Below, piece by piece: positions 26,918 to 35,910 of a stretch of DNA of 64,000 bases. The stretch is from Burkholderiaceae bacterium. GTDB lineage: Bacteria; Pseudomonadota; Gammaproteobacteria; Burkholderiales; Burkholderiaceae. The notes beneath the pieces are model-generated. The model searched no databases. It was not told where the DNA came from and saw only the letters and a list, made by a program, of their open reading frames with translations. The DNA lies in contig CANFMT010000011.1 of NCBI GenBank assembly GCA_947448415.1, forward strand, positions 1 through 64,000. Direction: 5' to 3'. Within the stretch, counting starts at the first letter, position 1. Each line of letters opens with the position of its first letter. The position numbers and the translations under genes are program-made.

Positions 26918-27257
26918 GATGCTCTTGCCTACTTAAAAAGCGTGCAACTAGTGCGCTTGAGGCAATAGTTAAAATGACACTTCCAACTAGGGCGCTAATG
27001 ATTGCTAAAGCATTTGCTTGAAGCTGCGGCAAAAAGAGCACAACACCAACTGCAGCCGGCACAAACAATAAACCAAGATACTGGCTAAAGCCATCGGCAA
27101 CCATTGCTAGATCGCTATTGATCCCCTTGCGGATTACGAGCCAACAAACCAAGAGAACCAAGCCAATTACTGGGCCAGGAAGGGTGGGCAAAAGTAATTT
27201 GGAGACAAGCTCCCCAATGCTTTGAAATAAAAGAATTTGTACGAGGCCTGAGATCAT
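26910..27257 (-). CDS. lrgA: LrgA/CidA-family holin-like membrane protein
   Basis: The 115-residue protein has four predicted membrane helices and the CidA/LrgA pattern LLLPTLPGPVIGLVLLVCWLVIRKG, LFVPAAVGVVLFLPQL. It has the usual family length and is coupled to lrgB by an 8-bp overlap. Together they likely make a small-acid permease or holin-like complex in the inner membrane. A 146-bp divergent spacer separates it from the iorA-like gene. Confidence 0.87.
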   Translation of the reverse strand: MISGLVQILLFQSIGELVSKLLLPTLPGPVIGLVLLVCWLVIRKGINSDLAMVADGFSQYLGLLFVPAAVGVVLFLPQLQANALAIISALVGSVILTIASSALVARFLSRQEHHE

Positions 27258-27403
27258 CGTTTGATCTTACTGCCCATCATTTATGCTGCATAGCAATATA
27301 TTATTTCTTGGTTAAGATTAAGGCACAAAAAGAGTGCTTGGCATTTCTTAAGAATATAAATAACAACAAACCAAAATCAAATTACAAGATTGGGAGAATG
27401 CTC

Positions 27404-27853
27404 ATGGCAAATTTAAATGTCAACGGTAAAAAATATAAGTTGGATGTTGATCCAGATACCCCATTACTTTGGGTAATTCGTGAACAAGTTGGTCTAACTG
27501 GCACCAAGTACGGTTGCGGCATCGGTGTATGCGGCGCTTGTACTGTCCTATTTGAAGGTCAAGCGATCCGCAGTTGCGCTATCCCAGTCTCTGCTGCCGA
27601 AGGCAAAAAAATTGAAACCATTGAGAGCTTAGAAAAGAATGGTCAGCTCTCTAAAGTTCAAAAAGCTTGGGTAGACAATCAAGTTCCTCAGTGCGGCTAT
27701 TGCCAATCGGGCATAGTGATGGCGACAACTGCGTTACTTCGAAATACTCCAAAGCCAACTGATGCTCAAATTGATGTTGCGGTTACAAACATCTGCCGTT
27801 GCGGCACCTTCCAACAAGTGCGTGAAGCCATTCACGCTGTGAGCAAGGCATAA
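27404..27853 (+). CDS. iorA: (2Fe-2S) subunit of a molybdenum hydroxylase (IorA-like)
   Basis: From ATG 27404 the protein has 149 residues. The plant-type ferredoxin cluster motif is YGCGIGVCGACTVLFEG with a following C in RSCAIP; the second, helical cluster motif is QCGYCQSGIVM plus NICRCGTFQQVREAI. This is the small electron-transfer subunit of xanthine-oxidase-family enzymes. GGGAGA about 8 bp upstream decides this start over the 27308 start. The large molybdopterin subunit follows within 10 bp. It may act on an aldehyde or N-heterocycle; the gene symbol is by family resemblance only. Confidence 0.85.
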   Translation: MANLNVNGKKYKLDVDPDTPLLWVIREQVGLTGTKYGCGIGVCGACTVLFEGQAIRSCAIPVSAAEGKKIETIESLEKNGQLSKVQKAWVDNQVPQCGYCQSGIVMATTALLRNTPKPTDAQIDVAVTNICRCGTFQQVREAIHAVSKA

Positions 27854-27863
27854 GGGGATCGTG

Positions 27864-30086
27864 ATGACTATCAATACAAATATTTCCCGTCGCCACTTTA
27901 TTATCGGCTCTAGCGCTATAGCAACTGGCTTGGCTATTGGCTTTGATCTCTCATTGATGTCGTCTGCGCATGCTGCCATGGGTACCGGTACGACTTCCAT
28001 GACCCCATTAGCTGCGCCTGAAATTGGTGTATGGGTAGTAGTAAAGCCAAATGATGATGTCGTAGTTCGTATTGTTCGTTCAGAAATGGGACAAGGAACT
28101 ATTACTGGTTTAGCGCAGATGGTGGCAGAAGAGTTGCAGTGTGATTGGAAAAAAGTTTCTTACGAATACCCATCTCCAACTGAAAATTTAAAACGTAATA
28201 AAGTTTGGGGTAGTTACTCTACCGGTGGAAGTCGTGGTATTCGTACTTCTGAGCAATATGTTCGTAAAGGTGGAGCGGCAGCACGCATTATGCTTATTCA
28301 AGCTGCAGCAAATCAATGGAATGTTCCTGTTGCTGAATGTATTGCGAGTGATAGCGTCATTACGCATACTCCCTCTGGTCGCAAAACAACCTTTGGCAAG
28401 GTTTCTGTAGCCGCCTCTCAATTAGCAGTTCCTAAAGATGCTGATATTCCTCTGAAGGATCCAAAAGAGTGGAAGCTGATTGGTAAATCAGTCAATCGTA
28501 TTGACGGTGTCTCTGACAAAGTTACCGGCAAACAGATCTACGCAATTGATCTGAAATTGCCCGGAATGCTGGTTGCGACTATTAAGGAATCGCCAGTATT
28601 TGGTGGCAAAGTAAAAAGCTATGATGCTGCAAAAGCCCAGGGTATGAAAGGCGTCAAAAAGGTTGTTCAGGTTGGAGATAGTGCTGTTGCAGTTGTAGCG
28701 GAGACCTTCTGGCAGGCTAAAACAGGTTTAGAGGCGGTTAACATTACTTGGGATAACGGCGCCAATGGCAATGTTTCTAGTGCTTCAATTAAGAAGATGC
28801 TGGAAGACGGTCTAACGGCTAACGATACTTTTGTGGGTAACTCCAATGGTGATGCTAAAGAAGCAATCGCGAAAGCCTCTAAAACAATCGAGGCAACGTA
28901 TTTCTACCCATATTTAAATCATGCAACTTTAGAGCCGCAAACCGCTACTGCAAAGTGGACGGCAGACTCCTGTGAGGCTTGGGTTCCAACCCAAGATGGC
29001 GAAAATTCTTTGGCCGCAGTAATCGCAGCCTCAGGTTTGCCTGCTGAAAAATGCAATGTTTATAAGGTGAATCTCGGTGGCGGATTTGGTCGTCGTGGAG
29101 CTTTCCAGGATTACACAACGCAAGCAGTCAATATTGCCAAGCAAATGCCAGGCACCCCAATCAAATTGATTTGGACTCGCGAAGAAGATATGACTCAGGG
29201 TCGTTACCACCCCGTGATGATGTGCAAAATGACTGCAGCGATGGATGATAAGAAAAATATCACTGGTCTGAATATGCGCTTATCAGGCCAATCTATTTTG
29301 GCGGCAGTCCGACCAGCGGTAGTGGCGGCTAATAAGGGCATGGATCCTGCGGTGTTTCAAGGGCTAGATGTCTCTGGTGAGCATGGCATTACTTATAGCT
29401 TCCCGAATTTGATGATTGATCACGCCATGCGTAATCCTCATGTTCCGCCAGGATTTTGGCGTGGTGTGAATGTCAATCAAAATGCATTATTCCTCGAAAC
29501 ATTCATGGATGAGATGGCTGAAGCTACTGGTGTAGATGCGGTGGAATTTCGTCGCAAACATATGGAGAAGTATCCTCGTGCCCTTGCAGTGCTCAATGCA
29601 GTTGCAGATGGTATTGGTTGGACAAAACCTGCTAAGCCGGGTGTCTTCCGTGGCGTTGCGCAGATGGGCTCCTATGGTAGCTATGTCGCTGCTGCGTGTG
29701 AGCTATCCGTTACCAATGGTAATGAAGTGAAGATTCATCGGATTGTGGCTGCAACAGATCCAGGATATGTAGTGAATCCAGCTCAAGTTGCTCGCCAGGT
29801 TGCAGGTTCTTTTGTATATGGTTTATCTGCACTCTTCGAAGAAGAAATTACGATTGAGAAGGGCGCAGTGGTTCAAAAGAACTTTGATACCTTTGGCTCC
29901 ATTCGTCTGTCACAGATGCCTAAAGTTGAAACCATCATCATTCAGGGTGGCGGAAAGGATTGGGGTGGAGTTGGCGAACCTACTATTGCAGTGGCAGCCC
30001 CGGCTGTGCTCAATGCACTTTACCGCGCAACAGGTAAGCGCTTGAGAACTGTTCCCTTAAAGAACAGTGGTATTAAATTAGTTTGA
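27864..30086 (+). CDS. iorB: Molybdopterin-binding subunit of IorB-type aldehyde/heterocycle oxidoreductase
   Basis: The 740-residue subunit begins with a twin-arginine-type leader (SRRHFIIGSSAIATGLAIG) and so should be exported folded to the periplasm with its iron-sulfur partner. Family motifs include VRIVRSEMGQGTITGLAQMVAEELQ, VNLGGGFGRRG, MRNPHVPPGFWRGVNVNQN and GGKDWGGVGEPTIAVAAPAVLNA, the last holding the conserved Glu of xanthine-oxidase-type enzymes. These are IorB/isoquinoline oxidoreductase-like features; the true substrate is unknown. It is followed after 27 bp by soxX, so the electron acceptor may be one of the cytochromes encoded there. ATG 27864 preferred over GTG 27861. Confidence 0.86.
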   Translation: MTINTNISRRHFIIGSSAIATGLAIGFDLSLMSSAHAAMGTGTTSMTPLAAPEIGVWVVVKPNDDVVVRIVRSEMGQGTITGLAQMVAEELQCDWKKVSYEYPSPTENLKRNKVWGSYSTGGSRGIRTSEQYVRKGGAAARIMLIQAAANQWNVPVAECIASDSVITHTPSGRKTTFGKVSVAASQLAVPKDADIPLKDPKEWKLIGKSVNRIDGVSDKVTGKQIYAIDLKLPGMLVATIKESPVFGGKVKSYDAAKAQGMKGVKKVVQVGDSAVAVVAETFWQAKTGLEAVNITWDNGANGNVSSASIKKMLEDGLTANDTFVGNSNGDAKEAIAKASKTIEATYFYPYLNHATLEPQTATAKWTADSCEAWVPTQDGENSLAAVIAASGLPAEKCNVYKVNLGGGFGRRGAFQDYTTQAVNIAKQMPGTPIKLIWTREEDMTQGRYHPVMMCKMTAAMDDKKNITGLNMRLSGQSILAAVRPAVVAANKGMDPAVFQGLDVSGEHGITYSFPNLMIDHAMRNPHVPPGFWRGVNVNQNALFLETFMDEMAEATGVDAVEFRRKHMEKYPRALAVLNAVADGIGWTKPAKPGVFRGVAQMGSYGSYVAAACELSVTNGNEVKIHRIVAATDPGYVVNPAQVARQVAGSFVYGLSALFEEEITIEKGAVVQKNFDTFGSIRLSQMPKVETIIIQGGGKDWGGVGEPTIAVAAPAVLNALYRATGKRLRTVPLKNSGIKLV

Positions 30087-30113
30087 CGATGTCATTACTT
30101 TGAAGCTTGATTT

Positions 30114-30560
30114 ATGAGAAAGAGGCATGCACTAGTTATTTCTTTGCTAGTCATCCTCAATCTCGGTTCGGTAGGTGCTCAGAGTATGAAGGGTCACACT
30201 GAAGCTGAGCCTCTATCTAACTCCCCAGGCGATCCTGCTCGTGGACGAGCCATTGTTGCCAGCCGTCAAAGTGGCCTTTGTCTTTTATGCCATAGTGGAC
30301 CATTTCCGGAAGAGCGTTTTCAGGGTAATTTGGCTCCAGAGTTAGGTATGAGTGCAGCCAATCTATCGGCTCCTGAATTGCGCGCAAGAATCATGGATCC
30401 AAGCCGCTTTAATCCCAATACAATCATGCCTAGTTATTATCGTGATGATCATTTATATCGTGTTGCAGCTAAGTTTAAAGGTCAAACCATATTAAGTGGT
30501 CAAGAGATTGAGGATGTAGTGGCCTATTTAGTTAGTCTGAATAATCAAAATCCAAAATGA
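30114..30560 (+). CDS. soxX: SoxX monoheme cytochrome c
   Basis: The 148-residue protein has a signal peptide (RKRHALVISLLVILNLGSVGAQS), a single heme motif CLLCH (56-60) and the SoxX-type downstream sequence LAPELGMSAANLSAPELRARIMDPSRFNPNTIMPSYYR, where a Met should ligate the heme. With SoxA it forms the SoxAX heterodimer that links thiosulfate oxidatively to the SoxY carrier. Its stop overlaps the soxY ATG (ATGA). Confidence 0.9.
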   Translation: MRKRHALVISLLVILNLGSVGAQSMKGHTEAEPLSNSPGDPARGRAIVASRQSGLCLLCHSGPFPEERFQGNLAPELGMSAANLSAPELRARIMDPSRFNPNTIMPSYYRDDHLYRVAAKFKGQTILSGQEIEDVVAYLVSLNNQNPK

Positions 30561-31045
30561 AAAACCATCACAATTTATTTATCCAAAAAAGTCGCCGTAT
30601 TTTCTTGGCTAGCCTTGGAAAAATGTCTCTTTTGACGGCTGGGGCATGGTTTAGTTCAAGCCTAGCATTCGCTAAAAAGGAAGACGCTGCAGAAGCAATC
30701 CAAAAAATTACTGGGGGCGCCGCCATCAAGGATGGTCGCGTCACTTTGGTGATACCACCTTTAGTGGAAAATGGTAATTTAGTGGTTCTGAAGGTGGGCG
30801 TTCAAAGCCCCATGACAGTTGATAATTATGTCAAGGTCATTCATGTGATAGCCGAAGGAAATCCGCTTCCAAATATTTTTACCGCATATTTGACACCTCG
30901 TTCAGGAACTGCAAATATCACTACACGAGTAAGACTGGCCGACAGTCAGACTGTTTGGGCCATTGCCCAAATGAGTGACGGTAGTTTTTGGAGGGGCTCC
31001 GCAGAAACCTTAGTGACTCTATCTGCTTGTACGGAGGCGGTATGA
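30557..31045 (+). CDS. soxY: SoxY sulfur-carrier subunit with atypical C-terminus
   Basis: The 162-residue protein has a leader resembling a Tat signal (SRRIFLASLGKMSLLTAGAWFSSSLAFA) and the SoxY immunoglobulin-like core (VTLVIPPLVENGNLVVLKVGVQSPMT, NIFTAYLTPRSGTANITTRVRLADSQTVWAIAQMSDG). Canonical SoxY ends in GGCGG, whose Cys carries the sulfur intermediates. Here the end is SACTEAV, with Cys158 four residues from the terminus but without the flanking glycines. Carrier function is still possible, as the Cys remains on a terminal arm. It overlaps soxX and soxZ by 4 bp each. Confidence 0.88.
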   Translation: MKNHHNLFIQKSRRIFLASLGKMSLLTAGAWFSSSLAFAKKEDAAEAIQKITGGAAIKDGRVTLVIPPLVENGNLVVLKVGVQSPMTVDNYVKVIHVIAEGNPLPNIFTAYLTPRSGTANITTRVRLADSQTVWAIAQMSDGSFWRGSAETLVTLSACTEAV

Positions 31046-31371
31046 GTAAGACTTCGCGTACCACAGTGACTGTTCCATCATCGGCGCAAAAGGGTTCCAT
31101 TATTGAAATTCGAGCTATCGCTCAACATGATATGGAGTCTGGCTTTCGTTATACCGAAGGTGGTAAATCCATTCCACGGGATATTATTCGACTGTTTATT
31201 TGCTCTTATAACAATGTTGAAGTATTTCGAGCAGACTTCTACCCTGGTATTGGTGCCAACCCATTAATTATTTTTACAACCATTGCAACAGAGTCGGGAA
31301 CCATCGAGTGCAAATGGAGTGGCGATGATGGTTATGAGGCTTCTAGCCAGGCGCGCATTACTGTTTCGTGA
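31042..31371 (+). CDS. soxZ: SoxZ sulfur-carrier partner protein
   Basis: From ATG 31042 the protein has 109 residues and matches SoxZ: TVTVPSSAQKGSIIEIRAIAQHDMESGFRYTEGGKSIPRDIIR, then FYPGIGANPLIIFTT and CKWSGDDGYEA. It heterodimerises with SoxY in the periplasm and is usually carried out by SoxY's Tat signal, having none of its own. The start is set by the ATGA overlap with soxY and a GGAGG at 31033-31037. Confidence 0.92.
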   Translation: MSKTSRTTVTVPSSAQKGSIIEIRAIAQHDMESGFRYTEGGKSIPRDIIRLFICSYNNVEVFRADFYPGIGANPLIIFTTIATESGTIECKWSGDDGYEASSQARITVS

Positions 31372-32153
31372 GTAAAGTCATTTCCTTTCGCTACTTTCGC
31401 TCTATAGGACTGATTGTTCTATTTTTGATAGGCATAGCCGGAGCCCACGGCGCTAAAACTTATCAGCAATCTAGTTATGAACTCATGTCCTCTGAAAACA
31501 AAGCAATGCAAGATGATGCTAGCTTAAATCCTGCTATGTTTTGGGTAACTGACGGTCAGGTGCTATGGGATCAAAAAGTAGGTCCTAAGGATTTGGCCTG
31601 TGCCACTTGTCATGGTGATATTAAAAAATCTATGCGAGGTGTTGCTGCACAATTTCCGAAAATGGTCTCAGGAAAACTCTATACGCTTGAGGGGCAGATC
31701 AACGCATGTCGGATGAATACTCAGAAGTCTCCTGCATGGGCATACGAAAGTAAGGAGCTTTTATCTCTGACTGCCGCAATAGCTCTGCAATCTAAGGGTA
31801 TGCCGATAACGGTTCAAAAGACATCGGAAAATTCAAAATTCATGAATCAAGGGCAGCAGTGGTTCAACAAGAGAATGGGTCAACTCAATCTATCTTGCGC
31901 TCAATGTCATGAGGATAGGGCGGGGCTCAAACTCGGTGGCAGTCTGATTCCTCAAGGGCATCCCAATGCATATCCGATATATCGCTTGGAGTGGCAGACC
32001 TTAGGCTCTGTACAAAGACGCCTGCGTAATTGCATGAGTGGCGTAAGGGCTGAGCAATTTAACTATGGCTCACCCGAGATGGCGCAGCTAGAGTTATTTC
32101 TGATGTGGCGTGCTAAAGGACTTCCTATGGAGTCTCCTGGAGTAAGGCCTTAG
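31368..32153 (+). CDS. soxA: SoxA diheme cytochrome c
   Basis: The 261-residue protein (GTG start overlapping the soxZ stop as GTGA) has a signal peptide and two heme motifs, CATCH (78-82) and CAQCH (177-181). The RRLRNC element with Cys222 corresponds to the active-site cysteine that ligates a heme as a persulfide in SoxAX. It should attach thiosulfate sulfur to SoxYZ. soxB (the sulfate thiohydrolase) and soxCD do not follow; the operon ends at a terminator. Confidence 0.9.
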   Translation: MSKVISFRYFRSIGLIVLFLIGIAGAHGAKTYQQSSYELMSSENKAMQDDASLNPAMFWVTDGQVLWDQKVGPKDLACATCHGDIKKSMRGVAAQFPKMVSGKLYTLEGQINACRMNTQKSPAWAYESKELLSLTAAIALQSKGMPITVQKTSENSKFMNQGQQWFNKRMGQLNLSCAQCHEDRAGLKLGGSLIPQGHPNAYPIYRLEWQTLGSVQRRLRNCMSGVRAEQFNYGSPEMAQLELFLMWRAKGLPMESPGVRP

Positions 32154-32161
32154 TCTGAAAT

Positions 32162-32191
32162 ATAAGTCCTTAAGCGGGCTTATTTTCTTTT
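32162..32191 (+). terminator. Rho-independent terminator after soxA
   Basis: The stem ATAAGTCC (32162-32169) / GGGCTTAT (32176-32183), 8 bp with one G-T pair and a 6-nt loop, is followed by TTTCTTTT. It lies 8 bp after the soxA stop and overlaps the 3' end of the convergent DUF1289 gene. Confidence 0.7.
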
Positions 32192-32439
32192 AACTGCCGC
32201 TGAAAGCGAGTGGCGGTACCTTCTTCCCGTATACGTTTCCACACGGTATCTTTTTCTTCCTGTGAAAAGAACACCCAATTACTAACTTCACTAAGAGTGC
32301 GACCGCAACCTTGGCAGATTTCATCATATAGCGTAGTGCACACACCAATACAAGGTGAGTCAGAGTCTGCGTCTCCTGTTGAGAGTGAGTGTGAGCCATC
32401 TTGCTCGATGGGTTTGGTGTAATCGCTTCCTGAATTCAT
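32170..32439 (-). CDS. DUF1289-family small protein
   Basis: The 89-residue protein carries the DUF1289 cysteine pattern SPCIGVCTTLYDEICQGCGRTLSEVSNW (residues ~28-55), probably a metal or cluster site, and a basic tail. The function of the family is unknown. It overlaps the upstream GNAT-type gene by 4 bp (ATGA), so it is the last gene of a gloA-GNAT-DUF1289 unit. Confidence 0.82.
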   Translation of the reverse strand: MNSGSDYTKPIEQDGSHSLSTGDADSDSPCIGVCTTLYDEICQGCGRTLSEVSNWVFFSQEEKDTVWKRIREEGTATRFQRQLKENKPA

Positions 32440-33608
32440 GGCTGTACTTTAGTCGATTTCAGTGGACTGTGCTCGGCAAGCTCATCAACGTATGCGCCGA
32501 TACCCTGGTGTTCACGTTCTAAAAAGTGTTTTACTGCGCTAGAAAAACGCGGGTCCGCGATAAAGTGTGCCGATTGAATGGTCGTTGGCAAAAATCCACG
32601 CGCCATCTTGTGCTCCCCTTGGGCGCCACCTTCAAATGTTTGAATATTATTGGTAATACAGTATTTAATAGCCTGATAGTAGGCAGTTTCAAAGTGTAAG
32701 CAGGGGATATGTTCAATTGCACCCCAATACCTTCCATAAGCTTTGGAGTTGACAGAGTCAACAACTAACAATGAAGCAGCGATGGGATTTCCATTACGCT
32801 GCGCAATAATCAAATGCAAGTTTTCAGGCATGCGTTTTGCCCACAATTTAAAGAATGCCTCGCTCAGGTATGGGTTTGATCGATGCTCTAAATAGGTATT
32901 TTCGTAGCAGCGATAAAAGAACTCCCAATCTGCTGCAGTGGAGGATATTCCGGACACATGCCTAAATTCAATTTGCTCTCTTGCAACCTGCTCACGTTCG
33001 CGCCGAATATTTTTACGGCGTTTCATAGTGAGTGCCGCTAAAAATTGCTCAAAGTCTACAAAGTCTTGGTTATGCCAATGAAACTGAACACTGTCTCGCA
33101 GCATAAAGTCTTGCTCTATTAATGCTGGCAATTCGGCTGCGCGCGGAAAAAGTATATGGGCAGACGATAGATTGTTTTGAATAACTAGACTTTTTAAGCC
33201 TAAGACTATCTTTTTGAATATGATTTCATGATTGGCTTGGGGTGAGCACAAGATACGAGCACCTTGGACGGGTGTAAATGGAACAGCACACAGGGCTTTT
33301 GGAAAATACTGCATTCCTTGCTGTTCATAGGCCTGTGCCCACGACCAATCAAATACAAATTCTCCGTACGAATGTTGCTTTAAGTATAGGGGCATGGCTC
33401 CTAGTAATTTTCCATGCTTACGCAGCACAAGATGAGCTACTTGCCAACCAGTGTTGCCGCCTACGCAGGTAGTTTCCTCGAGACTGCTGAGAAACTCATG
33501 CTGAAGAAATGGGCCGCCATCTAGCGGAAGAAGTGCATTCCATTCATCAGCTGAGATATCGCTAAGAGAGCCTAGGATCTCTAATGGATATTGCTCCAAA
33601 TCTTCCAC
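32436..33608 (-). CDS. GNAT-like N-acyltransferase (DUF482/FemAB-related)
   Basis: The 390-residue protein resembles the DUF482 'peptidogalycan biosynthesis' family. The N-terminal part includes PFLQHEFLSSLEETTCVGGNTGWQ, with a second half FVDFEQFLAALTMKRRKNIRRERE, NPIAASLLVVDSVNSKAYGRYWG and CLHFETAYYQAIKYCI. These are GNAT-fold acyltransferases of uncertain substrate, related to FemAB-type enzymes. The GTG start at 33608 lies 2 bp after the gloA stop, so translation is coupled. Cytoplasmic; no signal peptide. Confidence 0.8.
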   Translation of the reverse strand: MEDLEQYPLEILGSLSDISADEWNALLPLDGGPFLQHEFLSSLEETTCVGGNTGWQVAHLVLRKHGKLLGAMPLYLKQHSYGEFVFDWSWAQAYEQQGMQYFPKALCAVPFTPVQGARILCSPQANHEIIFKKIVLGLKSLVIQNNLSSAHILFPRAAELPALIEQDFMLRDSVQFHWHNQDFVDFEQFLAALTMKRRKNIRREREQVAREQIEFRHVSGISSTAADWEFFYRCYENTYLEHRSNPYLSEAFFKLWAKRMPENLHLIIAQRNGNPIAASLLVVDSVNSKAYGRYWGAIEHIPCLHFETAYYQAIKYCITNNIQTFEGGAQGEHKMARGFLPTTIQSAHFIADPRFSSAVKHFLEREHQGIGAYVDELAEHSPLKSTKVQP

Positions 33609-33610
33609 GA

Positions 33611-33997
33611 TTAACGCTGAATAAGTTCTATTTTGTAGCCGTCTGGGTCGGTAACAAATGCGATGATGGTATCGCCGCCTGCTACCGGGCCAGCTTCACG
33701 AGTGACGTTACCGCCAGACGCTTTGATATTGGCACATGCAGTATAGGCATCGGGGACAGCAATGGCGATATGGCCATAAGCGGTTCCCATCTCATAAGCA
33801 TCAACACCATAGTTGTAGGTAAGTTCTATTTCTGCTTGACCATCGGCATTGCCTTTGCCATAACCAACAAAGGCTAATGAGTATTTCTGCTCAGGGCGTT
33901 CAGTAATACGCAGCATATTCATGCCCAATACTTTGGTGTAGAAGTCAATCGAGCGATTTAAATCGCCAACGCGAAGCATGGTGTGTAGGATCATCAT
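33611..33997 (-). CDS. gloA: Lactoylglutathione lyase (glyoxalase I)
   Basis: The 128-residue enzyme matches Glo[25 protein letters not shown] with the first metal His (ILHTMLRV), [23 protein letters not shown] with a metal Glu, [17 protein letters not shown] with the second His, and [13 protein letters not shown] with the second Glu. It converts the methylglyoxal-glutathione hemithioacetal to S-lactoylglutathione. It leads a three-gene unit with the GNAT and DUF1289 genes. Confidence 0.93.
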   Translation of the reverse strand: MMILHTMLRVGDLNRSIDFYTKVLGMNMLRITERPEQKYSLAFVGYGKGNADGQAEIELTYNYGVDAYEMGTAYGHIAIAVPDAYTACANIKASGGNVTREAGPVAGGDTIIAFVTDPDGYKIELIQR

Positions 33998-34037
33998 CGC
34001 TTAAATATAACGCTAATTATCAATTCATGTTGCCATG

Positions 34038-34066
34038 AAAAAAACCCCGATCGGTAACCGGGGCTC
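34038..34066 (-). terminator. Terminator between ETF-QO and gloA
   Basis: On the minus strand the stem CCCCG...CGGGG (34045-34049 with 34059-34063, + strand coordinates) is followed by seven T residues (A-run 34038-34044 on the + strand). It lies just downstream of the ETF-QO stop codon and upstream of gloA. Confidence 0.75.
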
Positions 34067-34082
34067 TTAATATTTAAGGTGC

Positions 34083-35753
34083 TCACATCGACGCGTAATT
34101 GGGTCCACCACCACCCTCTGGTGTTATCCAAATAATATTTTGAGTTGGATCCTTGATATCGCAAGTTTTGCAGTGAACGCAGTTCTGCGAATTGATTTGC
34201 AGGCGTGGCTTACCATCTGTTTCAACGTACTCATATACGCCAGCAGGGCAATAGCGTTGCTCTGGACCTGCATACGTTTTGAGGTTGACATCAATAGGAA
34301 CTGAATCATTTTTCAGAGTGAGGTGGACGGGTTGATTCTCAGCATGATTGGTATTGGAAATAAATACCGATGAGAGGCGGTCAAAAGTAATTTTGCCATC
34401 TGGCTTTGGGTAATCGATTGGCTTATGCTGGGCCGCAGGTTCTAAGCACTCATGATCGGCATGCTTTAAATGTACTGTCCATGGCATATTTCCGCCCAAT
34501 AGTTTTTGTTCAATCCCAACCATTAAGGTGCCCAGATAAAGTCCTTTGGACATCCATGGCTTGAAGTTGCGTGCTTGATTGAGTTCGGTATGCAACCAGC
34601 TATTTTGAAAAGCTGCTGGGTAAGCAGAAAGAACATCAGCGGAGCGATTTTCATTTAAGGCTGCCACTGCTGCCTCCGCTGCCAGCATCCCCGTCTTGAT
34701 AGCAGCATGACTGCCTTTGATTCGTGATGCATTTAAGAAGCCCGCATCACACCCAATCAGCGCCCCACCAGGAAATACTGTTTTAGGTAGACTATTTAAT
34801 CCACCTGCAGTTAATGCACGTGCACCGTAGGCAATGCGTTTACCGCCTTCAAAGGTTTCACGAATCTTGGGATGCAATTTATAGCGCTGGAATTCTTCGA
34901 AAGGGGATAGGTAAGGGTTTTTGTATGAAAGCCCCACAACCAAACCAACAGCAACCTTGTTATCGCCTAAGTGATAAAGGAATGAACCTCCATAGGTATC
35001 GCTCTCAAGTGGCCAGCCAGCAGTGTGAACTACTAGGCCCGGCTTGCTCTTAGAGGGTTCCACCTCCCATAACTCTTTGATGCCGATGCCATAGCTTTGC
35101 GGATCAGCATCTTTATCTAAGGCAAACTGAGAAATTAGTTGCTTGCCAAGATGGCCACGTGCACCTTCAGCAAAGAGGGTGTACTTGGCACGTAATTCCA
35201 TGCCAAGCTGAAACTGATCGGTAGGATTACCTTCTTTATCTAAACCCATTGAGCCGGTGATCACGCCAGAAACTGCACCCTGATCGTTGTAAAGAATTTC
35301 TGAGGCAGGAAAGCCTGGAAAAATTTCGACACCAAGATTCTCAGCTTGTTGTCCCAGCCAACGCGTTACGTTTGCAAGACTCACTATATAGTTGCCTTCA
35401 TTCTTAAAACAATGGGGCAGCATCCAATTAGGAACTTGGAATGAGTTATCACTAGTTAAGAATAAAAATTGATCCTGACTTACGGGGGTGTCAAGCGGCG
35501 CACCTAGTTCTTTCCAGTTGGGAAAGAGTTCTGTGAGGGCTTTTGGATCCATCACGGCTCCAGAAAGAATATGAGCCCCGATTTCAGAGCCCTTTTCGAG
35601 AACGCAGACGCTGATTTCTTTGCCGGAGGAGTTGGCTAATTGTTTAGCTCTAATGGCAGCCGACAAGCCTGCGGGGCCGCCACCAACAATGACCAAGTCG
35701 TAGTCCATGGAATCTCTTGGTCCAAATTGCTCTACCAGCTGTGCAACATTCAT
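34083..35753 (-). CDS. Electron transfer flavoprotein-ubiquinone oxidoreductase
   Basis: The 556-residue protein has the N-terminal FAD dinucleotide motif [21 protein letters not shown] (~20-40), the ETF-QO sequences [15 protein letters not shown] and [23 protein letters not shown], and a C-terminal 4Fe-4S site [10 protein letters not shown]...[16 protein letters not shown]. It passes electrons from acyl-CoA dehydrogenases (through ETF) to membrane ubiquinone. Family and length agree fully. It is divergent from scoA, linking it by context to acyl-CoA metabolism. Confidence 0.94.
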   Translation of the reverse strand: MNVAQLVEQFGPRDSMDYDLVIVGGGPAGLSAAIRAKQLANSSGKEISVCVLEKGSEIGAHILSGAVMDPKALTELFPNWKELGAPLDTPVSQDQFLFLTSDNSFQVPNWMLPHCFKNEGNYIVSLANVTRWLGQQAENLGVEIFPGFPASEILYNDQGAVSGVITGSMGLDKEGNPTDQFQLGMELRAKYTLFAEGARGHLGKQLISQFALDKDADPQSYGIGIKELWEVEPSKSKPGLVVHTAGWPLESDTYGGSFLYHLGDNKVAVGLVVGLSYKNPYLSPFEEFQRYKLHPKIRETFEGGKRIAYGARALTAGGLNSLPKTVFPGGALIGCDAGFLNASRIKGSHAAIKTGMLAAEAAVAALNENRSADVLSAYPAAFQNSWLHTELNQARNFKPWMSKGLYLGTLMVGIEQKLLGGNMPWTVHLKHADHECLEPAAQHKPIDYPKPDGKITFDRLSSVFISNTNHAENQPVHLTLKNDSVPIDVNLKTYAGPEQRYCPAGVYEYVETDGKPRLQINSQNCVHCKTCDIKDPTQNIIWITPEGGGGPNYASM

Positions 35754-35910
35754 TCAATTTCTCCGGAATTTCTCAAAAATAGGGCATTTAAGCCCTAATA
35801 GTTTAGTTCTAACTGGCAAATACCAATTTAGTGCCAAGATGGGCTGGCTCAAAGCGTCTGAAGCGTTATTATTGCTTTTTACCCTTTTTGGCAATATTAG
35901 GACAAAAGAT

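Noticed and set aside
30988..31041. Upstream extension of soxZ
   Set aside because: Overlaps conserved soxY codons; the ATGA overlap with a GGAGG site at 31042 fits soxZ far better.
32190..32399. 69-codon minus-strand frame overlapping the DUF1289 gene
   Set aside because: Shifted reading of the same DNA; the DUF1289 cysteine pattern is in the other frame.
35707..35910. N-terminal extension of scoA
   Set aside because: The extra residues are antisense to the ETF-QO start and unlike any CoA-transferase; ATG 35911 matches the family start.
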